The notes under the pieces: generated by a model
Databases searched by the model: none
The model's input: only the letters and a program-made list of their open reading frames with translations
Told to the model about the DNA's origin: nothing
In this document: positions 20,801 through 31,458 of the stretch, piece after piece
How positions within the stretch are numbered: the stretch's first letter is position 1
Layout of the letters: every line of letters begins with the position of its first letter
Made by a program: the position numbers and the translations under genes
Origin: Cercophora sp. LCS_1
Taxonomy: Eukaryota; Ascomycota; Sordariomycetes; Sordariales; Lasiosphaeriaceae
Length of the DNA: 64,000 bases
NCBI GenBank assembly: GCA_036250225.1
Contig: JAPZLL010000077.1
Coordinates: 1 to 64,000 of the forward strand
Direction: 5' to 3'

Positions 20801-21205
20801 CTGATCGATCATGTCTTGCTAAGTCAAAACACTAGGCCCATCGTCACCTACCAACGAAGGGGCTGTAAAAAACGAGGCGTCAAGGCGTCGAAACACGGGA
20901 TTATCTACGACAAAGCAGGCAAGCCTGTGACACTCCCTGGAGAACCACCCCTCGGATTTGACCCGATTCGCGCCAAACTCTATCACCCGGACGAAAAGCT
21001 AGCAGAAGAAAGCCGCGTAAACTATGCAAAGTTGGTCACAGTAGAGCACAACGTCAGGGTTCAGTTCATTGGCCGAGTGGTCCGTCATGACTTTGACGGT
21101 GTGCAAAGGGCGGTTGAGGATTGCTGGGCAGCCAAACTTCATCGCGCGGGCGAGTCAGGTGGTCGAAAGAAAACCGACACGACGCGTCGTAGACCGGGGT
21201 TTTGA
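17892..21205 (+). CDS. Caspase-like (peptidase C14) protein with C-terminal DUF6590
   Basis: Eight exons fit: 17892-18291, 18363-18414, 18471-19620, 19673-19889, 19947-20465, 20516-20556, 20627-20778, 20836-21205 (966 residues, phases consistent). The caspase fold spans about residues 55-290. The splice at 18291/18363 rebuilds ILYYAGHG with catalytic His134, and the next two exons give WVANRGKNSPRFDSS and LLLYDCCHPA with the probable nucleophile Cys185. GFESIANEVGASSFSHSL and RTPIHCQLSQNQPPRAIVLS are typical of fungal members. The middle is disordered and acidic. The end carries DUF6590: RFAPGEIFKVLWSEP, RFIVIANDEGNCTCVPIVTY, HGIIYD, SRVNYAKLVTVEHNVRVQFIG. Exon 5 appears to use a GC-AG intron (GCAAGT at 20466), and the 20557 intron has a weak GTCAAC donor. 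Caspase-like fungal proteins are linked to regulated death and NLR-type immunity. Substrate unknown. Confidence 0.85.
18774..18892 (+). repeat. 119-base segment duplicated at 28330-28449
   Basis: This stretch of exon 3 of the caspase-like gene is about 93% identical to 28330-28449. In the gene it is in frame and leads into RTPIH, a conserved family position, so this is the likely source copy. Confidence 0.85.
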
Positions 21206-21525
21206 AACCTGACCAAGATTTCATTTAGAATCTCTGGGCTTTTGTTGATACTGTTGGTGTCAGTCTTGCGTATTTTTGCACTACCTGTCCAAGAGTCCAC
21301 CCGTGAGGTAAATAACGCTACGGCGCAACGGCCTTGACTTCCTGCACAGGATGCTGCACCTGTTCCTCGATTGGCTAAACTATCTGACAGCACGTGATCG
21401 TACGAGAGGGGGGGCAGGAGATGTTCAATGACGGATCAGGCACGTCATCTTGGGATGGAAGAGGGCAAGAGGGGTACTGCGTCGAAGGATTCAACCATGA
21501 TGCTTCCAGTGATGGCCATCATAAA
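21206..21525. other. Spacer between caspase-like and HeLo genes
   Basis: About 320 bases. The HeLo frame is open from 21394 through an in-frame stretch without homology, so transcription could start within this spacer. No TATA box was recognised. Confidence 0.45.
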
Positions 21526-23184
21526 ATGCCTACTGGAATAGAGGAGACGATTGGCCTCGCCCTCGCCGGCGTGAGCCTCCTCGCAGGTTTTGCCGGTGCC
21601 GTGGATGGCTACAATCTCATCCGCGACATGTTCGCGACCGACAACGGCCTCCGTTCCCTGGCTGCCGACTGGCACGTGGAGATGGTCCGCTTCAAGCGCT
21701 GGGGTGAGCACTTCCGCGTCGACGCGGGGAGCAAGAGCCTGCTCCACAGCGAGTCGGCGCTGATCCGCGGAGCCATTGGCAGCGTCATCGCCGACATTCT
21801 CGCCCTGCAGCGCCAGACACAGCCCATGCTGGAGCGATACGGCATCAGAGACCTCCAGACGCCCGTGCCGAGAGGGCCTAGCGACGAGGCCTTCCGGGAG
21901 GGCGGCAAGTGGGTCGAGATCCTGCGGAAGCGCAGAAGAGACATCAAGCAGGTCCATGCTGTGAGCTGGACCATACGAGACAAGGACTGCCTACAGGACA
22001 TTGTGCGAACGCTAGAACGGAGAAACGATCAGCTGTGGAGTCTCGTCCGCGCCAGCGAGGCCGACAGCGTCCGCTACTGCACGGCCATGCTGGAGAGCAT
22101 CAAGGCCCGCCAGGACAGCGAGCCCGAGGTTTCGTTGCTTGGCATCCAGCAGCAGGTCAGCGCGCACCCGGACTCCCTCCTCGCGCTCTCTTTTCACCTC
22201 CGGGAACTCCAATCATCCGACTTTACCAGCATGGCGAGGCAGGTTGTCCGGCTCACAGCCAAGGAAATCACTCTGCTTGGCAGCGAGAATGCCGCCTCGG
22301 GGCTCGCGCTCGGGAGTTATTTCCCGGCCGGCGGGATGCCGCGCGATGTCTTTGTGGAGTGGAAAGCCGTGGACGCCTCGAATCCCGCCAGAGACAAGAT
22401 CGTCGAGCGCATCCACGCGCTCGGGGCGCTCCTGTCCCAGTCAAACGCCATCGAGTTTCGCCGGCCAACCTTCATCGGGACGTTCGACGACCAAGGCTTT
22501 GCCGACCGCACGAGGGGAAGCCGGCGCATCGCCCTCGTCTACACGCTCCCTCCCAGCGCGGAGGGGCGGCTGCCCGTGTCGCTCGCCTCCCTCCTCCGGG
22601 CCGCCGCGACGACCAAGCACCGACCGCCGCTGGGGCAGCGCTTCCTGCTCGCCTGCCGCCTGGCCGCGGCGGTGTCGCTCTTCCACGCGACGAACTGGCT
22701 GCACAAGGCCATCCGCCCCGACAATATCCTGTTCGCCTCGGCCGACCGCATCACGGACCCCCTCATCGTGGGTTTCCAGTACAGCCGGCCGGCCGGCGAC
22801 TCGTCGCTCGAGATGAGGCCACCGGCCAACCCGGAAACCGAGCTGTACTACCACCCCGACGCCGCTGCCGGCTGGACCAGGCTGATGGACATCTACGGCC
22901 TGGGCGTCCTGCTCTGGGAGATCGCAAACTGGAGGCCCGCTTTCGAGGAGCGGTACCGGGCCATGAACGCAAAGGAAGTGTCGTCTTGTCTGATCGAGGA
23001 GCTGGATGGCGAGCCCGGTCGGGTGTGGGACGGGCTGGTTGGTGGGGTCTACATGGACGTGGTGAGACGCTACTTGCGAGGTGATTTTGGTGTCCGAAGC
23101 GGGACGGATGAGCAAGAAGCCAGAGTGTTGGGGACCCGGTTTTTCTTGAATGTTGTCAAGGAGCTAGAGTCCTGCAAAGCCTAG
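21526..23184 (+). CDS. HeLo-domain protein with C-terminal pseudokinase
   Basis: One exon, 552 residues from the ATG at 21526. The frame is open further upstream, but HeLo domains start with this type of sequence. Residues about 5-215 are a HeLo (prion-inhibition and propagation) domain: IGLALAGVSLLAGFAGAVDG, then YNLIRDMF, and later FKRWGEHFRVD. HeLo domains, as in HET-S, are four-helix death-inducing membrane toxicity modules related to the MLKL N-terminal bundle. Residues about 330-545 are kinase-like. SLFHATNWLHKAIRPDNILF aligns with the catalytic loop but lacks the catalytic Asp. The DFG position reads GFQYSRP, and DIYGLGVLLWEIANWRP matches helix F. It is therefore a pseudokinase. The order four-helix bundle then pseudokinase is that of MLKL. 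No prion-type C-terminal motif was found. GC and codon bias are high (long overlapping frames). Confidence 0.85.
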   Translation: MPTGIEETIGLALAGVSLLAGFAGAVDGYNLIRDMFATDNGLRSLAADWHVEMVRFKRWGEHFRVDAGSKSLLHSESALIRGAIGSVIADILALQRQTQPMLERYGIRDLQTPVPRGPSDEAFREGGKWVEILRKRRRDIKQVHAVSWTIRDKDCLQDIVRTLERRNDQLWSLVRASEADSVRYCTAMLESIKARQDSEPEVSLLGIQQQVSAHPDSLLALSFHLRELQSSDFTSMARQVVRLTAKEITLLGSENAASGLALGSYFPAGGMPRDVFVEWKAVDASNPARDKIVERIHALGALLSQSNAIEFRRPTFIGTFDDQGFADRTRGSRRIALVYTLPPSAEGRLPVSLASLLRAAATTKHRPPLGQRFLLACRLAAAVSLFHATNWLHKAIRPDNILFASADRITDPLIVGFQYSRPAGDSSLEMRPPANPETELYYHPDAAAGWTRLMDIYGLGVLLWEIANWRPAFEERYRAMNAKEVSSCLIEELDGEPGRVWDGLVGGVYMDVVRRYLRGDFGVRSGTDEQEARVLGTRFFLNVVKELESCKA

Positions 23185-23357
23185 GTAGATAGAGAATGGG
23201 AGTTTCGCAAGAGAAAAGTCACTATTCGTGGCCAAGCCCAAGGTGCCATGCGAAAGTTGGAGCCCGCGCCCAAGGCCAACCTGATACCTAATAAGGCTCA
23301 AAATTGAAGCGTCAATGACATCGAGGGAACGCCTTCGCGTGTCCGTGCTTCCCGTCG

Positions 23358-26300
23358 TCACCAGTCTGGTTCTGTCTCCCCCGGTATCCTTGCCAGAGGC
23401 AGGAATCTGTCACGTTCTGGGAACAGATTAGACTTTCGTTCCTGCTCTATCCTGAGCCATTCCACCCGCACGCGGTCCAAAAACCCTTGGGGGGGTGCCG
23501 GAGGTCGGGGAGCCCAGTTGCCGATACGAGCAGACGCGTCTATGGCACCGACGAGCATCTGGGTGAAGCGAAAGCTTTCCGCCGACTCGCGGGTAGACAG
23601 ACCATCGTGGCCTATGACCTCGACCGTTTCTCGGTCCTCTTGGTTGCATCCTTCTCTGTTGTCGTGGCTGAGCTCCCCCTCCCCGGGCAACGGCCTCGGC
23701 CATCTTGCATCTCGGGTTCGATCAGCCATATCTCGCAGGCCTGGCAAACAACACCTTCGTTAGCGGGGGTGCTTGGGGAACGACGTAAAGCAGGCAGCTG
23801 AGAAAGCTCAAACAAATCGTACTCAAGTTATCCGAGACAGACACATTTCGTAACTCGCCGGTTCGAATGGCCGGCCAGAAACGGGCTGCCAGTGATGCGG
23901 CGGAACCGGACTTGCCCCCGCTTTTGTAAAGCAACTCTATAATGTCGTCCATCGTCTGTTCCCACAGCTTGACGTCTCTCGAGCCCTCTCGCACACGGCT
24001 GCCGGGGCCCGTCCTCCTCACTACGACGGCTAGGTCCAGCGGCGTGAGGCCCGTCAAGGCTGACCCTGTCCCGTCCGCTGGAGGCGTCGACACGATGTTG
24101 AGAGAAGCCTTGTTCTCGATAAGGATCTTGAGGGCGGCGATGTTGCCGTACCGAGCGGCGTAGTGCAGCGCGGACATGCCAGTGGAATCGATGAAGTCGA
24201 TCTTGTCGGGAAACGTCTTCACAACAAATGCAAAGACGTTTTCAATGATGTCGAGTTGCTTCCTATCGCCAAATGCCGGCCTGAGAAGGAGCAGCGTGCG
24301 GAACAGGGTGCATTTTCTAGGGACGTTGCTGTAGAAACACGGCCGGCCGAACTTATCAACGAGATATCGGAGCCGGTTGATGTCAATGTCCATCCTCCAG
24401 TACGTAATAGCGCATACGACCTTTGCGAACGCGGTGAACCCGGAGACCGGATCGGGTCCGAGGACGGCGTCCATGTCGACACCGTCAGCGAGTATGTCGG
24501 CCACTTCGAGATTCGGACTTCGCATCACGGCCCATATAAAGGGCGTGGCGCCGTCACCAGCCCTCGCACATCTCTCCACCCCGCTGTCCAGGAGCTGCTC
24601 GACGTAGCCTGTCCAGGCTTGCGTGGCGGCCGCATGAAGAGGTGTTCGGCCCTCGGCGCCGACGGAGCGCTTCAAGGACGGATACTTGCTGAGCAGGAAC
24701 ACGAAGCTCTCGCGCGCGTCGACGTATATGCTGCGGGCCAATGCGTTGTAGCCCCCAAACTCCTCGCAGTTGCCAAGAATGGACAGGACATCGACGCCTC
24801 TCCGCTCGAGATGCTCGAGGAAGATTTCAAGGGAGATGTGGTCTCTATCGAAGACAGCGATGCGCAACGCGCTCAAGCCTTCCCCTGATACGCCGGGCAT
24901 GTAGGCTCGGAGAGGATCTGCTCCGTATCCAAGGAGAGTTTTGACCGTGCTTGCTTTTGCGGCACAGAACATGCTGCCGTGCAAGTATCGAAGCCTGAGA
25001 GCCCCCGGTGTAGTGTCCGAAGCTAGCTGTAAGAGCTTGGTGAGGTTACACCAACTCGGCATGGCACCTACTGGACCGTTCGGGACGGAAGGGACCAGTC
25101 CTGTCTTGATGGAGAGTTCGGCGAGCCCGGGCTGAATACTAGCACACGCCACGTCCGGGACGTTGACGGTATCATAGGTAGATGCCGTAACCTTATCAAT
25201 GGAAGAGAGCGTTCTTCTTAGCATTTCGTCTAGATGCGACTCGGAGAGCAACTCCAGGAGGTCAATGACGTCCTCAACGGACATGCGGCAATCTTCATGC
25301 GCCTGCAGCAGTACTTGAAACAATTGATGCTTCATCTTTGCAGCTGCCCACATGATGGGGAGCCCTTGTCCGAGGGAAGGTACTTCGACGTAGTCCCCTG
25401 ATTCCTCGGATGCCATCCCTTGTATGGTCGCCCCCTTGGCCAGATACCGCGTCGCGAGGGTCGCGGCGTGGCAGTCATCCATCAAAGCCAAGGCATGTAT
25501 GATGCCAATACCCTCCGTGCTTATATGCGTAACGGAAGCTTCATGATCCAACAGGAGCCTCGCTATTTCAAAATGCCCAGCTCGGGTGGCATAAAAGATG
25601 GGTGTCTCATTGCGCAAGTTGGTCGCGTTCACGTCCGCGCCCGCCTCGACGACAAGGAAGCTGACAAAGTCGATGTTTCCTACCGCGGCGCAAAAATGAA
25701 GTGGGGTTTCCTTGACATCAGGCGCCGACGGTCGACGAGGCAGTGGTTCATTGGGGGACGTGATATGTGCTCTGATGGCACCCCTGAGTCGGTCCAAGTC
25801 GTAGTGCCCGATCCGTTGGATCTGGAGGCTCCCTCTGCCCCAGTAGTGACGCCTGTAGTTCGCCGTGACGAGCGCGTGTAGATTGGGATCCACGTCTTCC
25901 AGGTACGTAGCGCTCCGCTGAAAGCCTGACACCCCGGCGAATGCCGCCCAGAGCCTGCGCGGTGCGTCCATGGTCGCGGCTTGCCTGAAACTCTGTTCAA
26001 GAGCGCAGAATAAACGACAGGCAAGACCGCTGCCAGTAGCAGCAGCGTTCCAAAGCCAAGTCGCTCCCGATAGCTCATCCACACGCGTGCCGCAGCCGCC
26101 CAAATATGACTGATATATATGCTCGGCCATGGGGCCAAAATACGCGGGAATATTGGCTTCCCGCAGCTGCACCAGCCGATGTTTGTCGATGAAGTGCAAG
26201 GTATCCAGAAGCTCCTCTTCATCACCCTGGAATGGGCAGTCGAGATCGCGATAGTCCGGGATTGGCGACTTCTCTAGGACTTTTGTGGCTGTTTCAAGTA

Positions 26301-27875
26301 TCGTCTTGAAGAACATTTCCTTGAACGCTCGGGTTCGCTCCTGGTATCCAGGGGCGGCAACCTGTTGAAACCACGCCTGAATTAGATCATGACCCGCGAA
26401 GGAGGTGAAACCTGACCCACCACTCCATAACCATGGCTTTCATCGTCATCATACACATCTGAGCCCATGTCACCTAGCTCTGGGGGCCTGATAACTGTGT
26501 CAGTTCCTCAGGGTTGCAACTCCAAGCTGGGAAAACAGATCCGCACATTGTTGTCTCTCTAACCTGCTCTATAAAAGGACGCAGGCAACGAGCAACCAGC
26601 GTCTTGGTATCAAGGCGTCGCTCAGGGATGCTTGAGAGGGTGTGGTGTAGAAGAGCGCGGACAGGTATCGGTGCCGTGTCCCCGTCGCTAGCAATTTGCT
26701 GAGCTATGTTGGCAACACTTTGGGGTGCGTCGTCAGCTTGATGTTTCCAGACGCCGGCTACCAGGTCCCTCGCATCGGGCTCGAGCTTATACGGCATTAC
26801 CGCGTGCAAAAAGGTCTCCCCCTCGACGATATAACCTCGGCGAGCCCATATTGCAGCAATAACCATACCGAGGCTGTAGACGTCAGCTGCTTGCCACTTA
26901 ACTTCCCAATCCTTCTTATCCCTGAACACCACTTCAGGTGGTTGCCAAGCGGGCGTTCCGAAGGCCGTGTGCGATGTTTGGCCAAAGGCCGATAGATGGC
27001 CAGCGCCGGTGAAATCTGAGATCTTCGCCACGATCGACCGCGATGGGTGACCTTGGATGAGGATATTGCTCGTCTTGATATCCGCATGGGCAAACCCACA
27101 AGCATGCAACGCTTCCAGGCCCAGGACAATGTCAACGGTTAAGTGGCTCTTCCGTAAGCCCGAGGCATAGCTGCGCAGATGCTGCAGGGCGTGCGCGAGA
27201 GTGCCTTTTCATCCGCAGCGGCATTAGTAGAAGGATGGGTGCGAGTAGCGAACAGGATAGATTACCGTAGGTTGCATGCTCTAGGCCGAGGACGGGGAGG
27301 GGACTAGTATCCTCCCAGCCGACGAACAAAAGACGGCAGATGTTCTCATGTCGTTTTAGGTATGGGTGGCAGAATATTTGAAGTTCCTGCCATATCAGTC
27401 GATGAAAGGCCTTGCCGAGGTTCTCCTCTAGTTCACTCCGAGCCGAGTGGTATCTTTTCAGTGCAACAAGAGTCCCTAATCTAGTGAGTCTCGCCGACCA
27501 AGAGAGCCCGGTGCAGGAGCGGATTGGCCTACCTAGCGGGCATACATCCTCCATGTGCGACTCTGTCGCATACTTTGTCACAGAGCACGAAGTACCTGCC
27601 CCTAGGACAAGGACCTCCTTGAATTCCGTGTCGTCGCCATTGCCGCCATATCCGCCTGCAGTGCCCTGATGAACCGGCAAGTCGACGAGCGGAATATGGT
27701 ATCTGAGGATGAGAGCAAATATTGATATCACGCTCGGGTTTTGCCTGCGGTCTTGCTCTGCCACGTCCCTCGCAGTAAGTATTTTTTGCGCAGGCGTTTC
27801 ACTCGATGCAATGCGGCTCGCCCCACTGCCATCATCGAGCCGTCTTGGGCGCCTGATTTCGGAGACCTGTGGCAT
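23358..27875 (-). CDS. Protein kinase with C-terminal ankyrin repeats
   Basis: Four exons, complement of 27266-27875, 26564-27204, 23823-26376 and 23358-23740, give 1395 residues with consistent phases. Kinase, about residues 90-420: VLVLGAGTSCSV, VALKRYH (ATP lysine), HADIKTSNILI (HxD loop), KISDFTGAG (DFG with Thr for Gly), GTPAWQPPEV, DVYSLGMVIAAIWARRG. All catalytic residues are present. The second half has at least six ankyrin repeats, for example ETPLHFCAAVGNIDFVSFLV, NETPIFYATRAGHFEIARLL, RTPLHAAATQAWTGYVEQLL and MSALHYAARYGNIAALKILI. The last exon (RDMADRTRDARWPRPLPGEG) is joined through an 82-nt intron with a perfect GCTAACG branch site. The 187-nt intron at 26377-26563 is unusually long here and could hide a small exon. 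The start is uncertain, and an upstream frame to 28084 might contribute an earlier exon. It is convergent with the HeLo gene. Confidence 0.8.
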
Positions 27876-28913
27876 ATCGGGAATGCGAGAGAGAAAAAAA
27901 ACACTAGAGGCGGTCGCTTGACGGAAGTAGATATGTCAAGGGGATGATCAATCGGTGGCTCGTTGACGGGCATATAAGCAACAATTGTATTTCCCTGAGT
28001 TGCACGGAGGAGGAGGAGAGGGTCTGTCAGAAAGAAGGGGGTCGGCATGATGTCATGGTTACGTCCTACCCTCCACCCTATCAATGATCACTTGGAGCCA
28101 CCTGGTGTGCTGTGTCTTGGAGTTGAAGACGTCGACGGCAGTTGCCAGAGGTGCACCACCGCCTGGCACCTGGAAAGCTAGACTAATGCAGGTTACCAAT
28201 GTGTTTTTTCATGGTCTCTCGCAGCCACCATACCTAGCGCCAGAGCCAGCGAGGTCAAGCTGGTGGGGACTGGGACTGGTCAGGGATTGGGGCCCACGGC
28301 CACGACTTCCTTGTGGGCGGTCCGGCCTACCAGAAATTGGAGGCAGACCCCAAGTTTGTCAGGGCGAAGTTCGGGTGAGAGTGAGATTTGCCGTGATCGA
28401 AATGGATATCTCGTGTACGAAGAACCCGTGTGTCGAACACCGATTCACTCGATGGAAACGTACCTGACATGTGGAAACCGTATTTTGAATCGAAGGCCCT
28501 CAGCACTACTGCCTTGGACAAGCACCTGGAGAGGTGTCTGAATTGCATGGAACTTGCAGTGAAATTGACTGGATCTTTTACCCCACCAAGAATTCGAATC
28601 GGTTCCTGCCACGACAGCGATTTCCCAAACAGCGTCGCACCTTCCTGTACTTGATTTTCGGTAACTGGGACAGCCCATGAGCATATGCCCAGGCGCTTCT
28701 CCCCGCCCTCCAACAACTTTGTCAGGCGCATCCAGGACAATGAGGCCCATGGCCGTCTTCCGATCGACCCCTTACCGTGTCTGGTAACAGCACCCAGCAA
28801 CAACACCGAGAGACTACGGCCCACCGCCAATAGAAGACATCGAAGATGATGATGACTATTGTAACTCTCCTGAACGATCCGAGTCTCCTACCCGCGCCTT
28901 GACAAACTGACGG
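27876..28913. other. Region between kinase-ankyrin gene and HET remnant
   Basis: Holds the kinase gene's upstream region and the duplicated caspase-gene fragment. A plus-strand frame at 28430-28654 (PDMWKPYFESKALSTTALDK) looks protein-like but has no recognised relative. Confidence 0.4.
28330..28449 (+). repeat. Duplicated fragment of the caspase-like gene
   Basis: The sequence is about 93% identical to 18774-18892, in the same orientation and 9.5 kb away. It keeps a short readable piece (LEADPKFVR) but then carries a one-base insertion and TGA codons. About half the differences are C-to-T or G-to-A relative to the gene. The sequence outside the 120 bases is not alike, so this is a fragment and not a second gene. 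Confidence 0.8.
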
Positions 28914-30310
28914 ATGGCTACACCTCCGATCCCACACCCGGCAATCGTACAGAAGCCAGCAACCGCGGCATCGTCGAATCCAGCGTCGGCGTCGAAACTA
29001 GCAGCGAAGCCCTGGGTCGCGACGGACCCCACACAACCATTGAAGCTGACCCAGCTCAAGTCAATACCCCATCTCCCCTACCGCAGTTTCTTCTTAGACC
29101 TGCTGCAGTTCAAGCCATCATCCCTCTTGCCTCTTCTTGACTCCGGCACAACACGCAAGGACGAGGGGTTTTCAACGTGGGTTCCCGACTGGAGCAATCT
29201 CGCGGAGCGTACTTGGGTTCCATCGGAAAAATACATTAACGCGCCCCTGAGCAAAGCCATATCTTCGCCGCCACTGCACAAACCTAGCGAGTCGGGACAA
29301 CACTTGGTCGTTCGTGCCGCCGTGGTCGGACAGTTGACGGATACGTTCGGTCCGTTCCCGGCGCTCAAGACACAGGAGGCGGCGAGCCAACCCGAACATC
29401 AGGGGCACTCCACCGCGCCAACTGCCCCACTCAAAACGCAGCTGGCGACGGCATGGGTGTGGATAGTATGCTCCCAGTGGGTACATCTCATCAGAATACG
29501 AGCTGCACCATCAACGGCCTATGAATCGCTGCCGAGAGGTGTCCTCCAGGTTTTGTAGGGGGATACGAAGCAAACGCCGCCCTCGAGGAACATGCCGGAC
29601 CGGGCCTCGAGAGTTTCAACCAGCTCTACGTGATCCTGAACGAATTCGCGGAGAAGGCCAACGACTGGCTACGACGGAAGCACAACCTTGACGACCAATC
29701 CATCAAGGCCATGACCGCGGCCGTCTTCAGTAACAAACAAGTGCTAAAGTACGCAGCCAGTTGCACCAATCAGCTCGCAGGGCGGAGAGGTCTGTTCTTC
29801 ACCCGGGAAGGGCAGTTCGGCACTGGCCCCACGGAGGCAGCGAAAGGCGACAAGCTTGTGGTAATCGACGGGGTGTCTCTGCCGATGGTTCTACGGCAGC
29901 AGTCAGAAAGACAGTACCTAGTCCTGGGCCCAGCGTACGTCCTGGGTCTCGCATTTGTGAGCGAAGTGGAGAGTCCGGAGAAGGGTTGGGAAGATAAACC
30001 CTTGTGTGAGCTGGAAGGTTTCATCACGTCATGGCCACCGACTCTCGGTCAGATCGTGCTACGCCAAGAAATCTGCCGTCTTGTCGAAAGAGAAGCAGCT
30101 CGCTGTCGACACGTACTGGCAGACGATGACGACGTTCGCGAACCGGCTGACGGTGCCGTCTTTTGCACCACCGAGGGCGGGTATGCCGGCTTGGTGCCGA
30201 GAGCGATAGCATCTGCCTCTTTCACAGCGCCGAGGTTCCTTTTCTCTTGCGAGCGGCATCCACATCTAGTAGACTGGTGGGGGAAGGCATCAGTGGCCTT
30301 TTCCAAGTAG
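28914..30310 (+). pseudogene. HET-type protein remnant lacking the HET domain
   Basis: Two frames together resemble the C-terminal half of HET-domain proteins. The first (28914-29558) includes FSTWVPDWSNLAERTWVP, matching the conserved WVPDW position after the HET domain. The second (open from about 29525 to 30310) includes RGLFFTREGQFGTGP, then GDKLVVIDGVSLPMVLR, then QYLVLGPAYVLGLAF, which is the standard ending of these proteins (lustrous Gly-rich strand, GDxVxVxxG, YxxVGxxYVxG). No HET motif precedes them and the two frames are not joined by a clear intron, although one at about 29470-29550 is possible. It is best read as a 5'-truncated, frame-broken HET gene beside the cell-death cluster. 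Confidence 0.6.
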
Positions 30311-30882
30311 ATGTGGTAGTTCGTGAATCGGCTCACAATGCTACAATCCGAGATGTGAATGCGAGGTGGAATCGGGAAGCCAAAAGTGTCCAATGATTGG
30401 ATGCATCAAGGGTGGATACGAGAAGCTGCTCCAGGGGAAATTTCGGATACGAGGTGCTCTGTGCTGGTTCTGAAGGATTCTCATGAAACTCAGCCGCACA
30501 GACTGGCAGGCCGCTTCATTCGAGATTCTCTGAATAGTGACAGTCTATGAAGAGAGTCCCGGCACGAGAAGAATGGAAAAGAACAAATAGTCATTGACTG
30601 ACTGATAATGGCTTGTTTAAAGAGAAAAAAAAAAGCTCCAAGTGAGAATACGAACTCATTCAAGCTAGGAAGGATCCCGGGTAAATCGCGCCTTGCAAGG
30701 GTAGCCCCGGAGGGCGGTGCATCATCCCTGCCAACTCCCCCCTATTGTCTCGTCCCGAAGAAATCCAGAAGTTGCACCGCTGCCTTGAAATTAAACACTC
30801 CTCCCAACATCAACATCAATCCAAACCTCGACATCGACTCCTCTCGCTCCACCCCCAAACTCCTCACGAACCCATCTTCACC
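30311..30882. other. Promoter region of the WSC gene
   Basis: Contains a poly-A run at 30627-30636 and a C/A-rich leader with repeated CATCAA/CAACAT words at 30806-30835 just before the ATG. No coding sequence seen. Confidence 0.45.
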
Positions 30883-31458
30883 ATGAAGCCCTCCCTAGCC
30901 CTCCTCGCGGCCCTCGCCCACTACGCCGCTGCAGCAACCGACCCCTCCTCACCCACAGCCACCTCAGAAACCATCCCCTCTGCCACAAGCGTCGGAATTT
31001 GGACCCCCCTAGGCTGCTACGCCCAATCCCCCCTCGACCACCAAATCACCACCGTCAGCGGAACCTTCATGTCCATCGGCCTCTGCACGCACACCTGCGC
31101 CCTCTCCAACTTTCCCTTCGCCGGCCTGCGCCGCGGCAACGAGTGCTGGTGCGGAACCGATCTGGACGGCACCCTGGCGGAGGACCAGAGCGACTGCAAC
31201 CTGCCTTGCCCGGGGTACGCGCTGGACAAATGCGGCGGGTTGGAAGCGATGAACATCTTCCAGGGGGAAAGAGTTGGTTTGGCTCCTTCTGGGTACACAG
31301 GCATCTATAGTGTTCCCGTCACGACGACGACGGCAGCGCCTTCGAATGGTACTACGAGGACGAGTGGCGCGGGTGGTAGGGGGAGTGAGACTGGGAGCGT
31401 TTTGAGCAGTACCGTGACGGGTGGTGCCGTGAGGAATATGGGGATTTTTGGGTGGTGA
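30883..31458 (+). CDS. Secreted WSC-domain protein
   Basis: One exon of 191 residues. MKPSLALLAALAHYAAAATD is a signal peptide. A single WSC domain occupies about residues 40-130. It starts WTPLGCYA, continues CTHTCAL and FAGLRRGNECWCGTDLDG, and ends CNLPCPG, KCGGLEAMNIF, giving the expected eight cysteines. WSC domains bind cell-wall glucans or other carbohydrates and occur in stress sensors and in enzymes. The C-terminal 55 residues are Ser/Thr/Gly rich (PVTTTTAAPSNGTT). There is no transmembrane helix, so it is not a Wsc1-type sensor. A weak hydrophobic end (GGAVRNMGIFGW) is too short for a convincing GPI signal. Probably a wall-associated secreted protein. Confidence 0.85.
   Translation: MKPSLALLAALAHYAAAATDPSSPTATSETIPSATSVGIWTPLGCYAQSPLDHQITTVSGTFMSIGLCTHTCALSNFPFAGLRRGNECWCGTDLDGTLAEDQSDCNLPCPGYALDKCGGLEAMNIFQGERVGLAPSGYTGIYSVPVTTTTAAPSNGTTRTSGAGGRGSETGSVLSSTVTGGAVRNMGIFGW

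Noticed and set aside
21909..23084. Long plus-strand frame of 391 codons inside the HeLo gene
   Set aside because: Arg/Pro/Gly-rich shadow caused by high third-position GC of the real gene; it contains no motif, while the other frame carries HeLo and kinase-like motifs.
30620..30690. Possible Pol III gene on the minus strand: TTCGTATTC followed by a T run
   Set aside because: No 5' strand pairs with the supposed acceptor stem and there is no A box, so it is not a tRNA.
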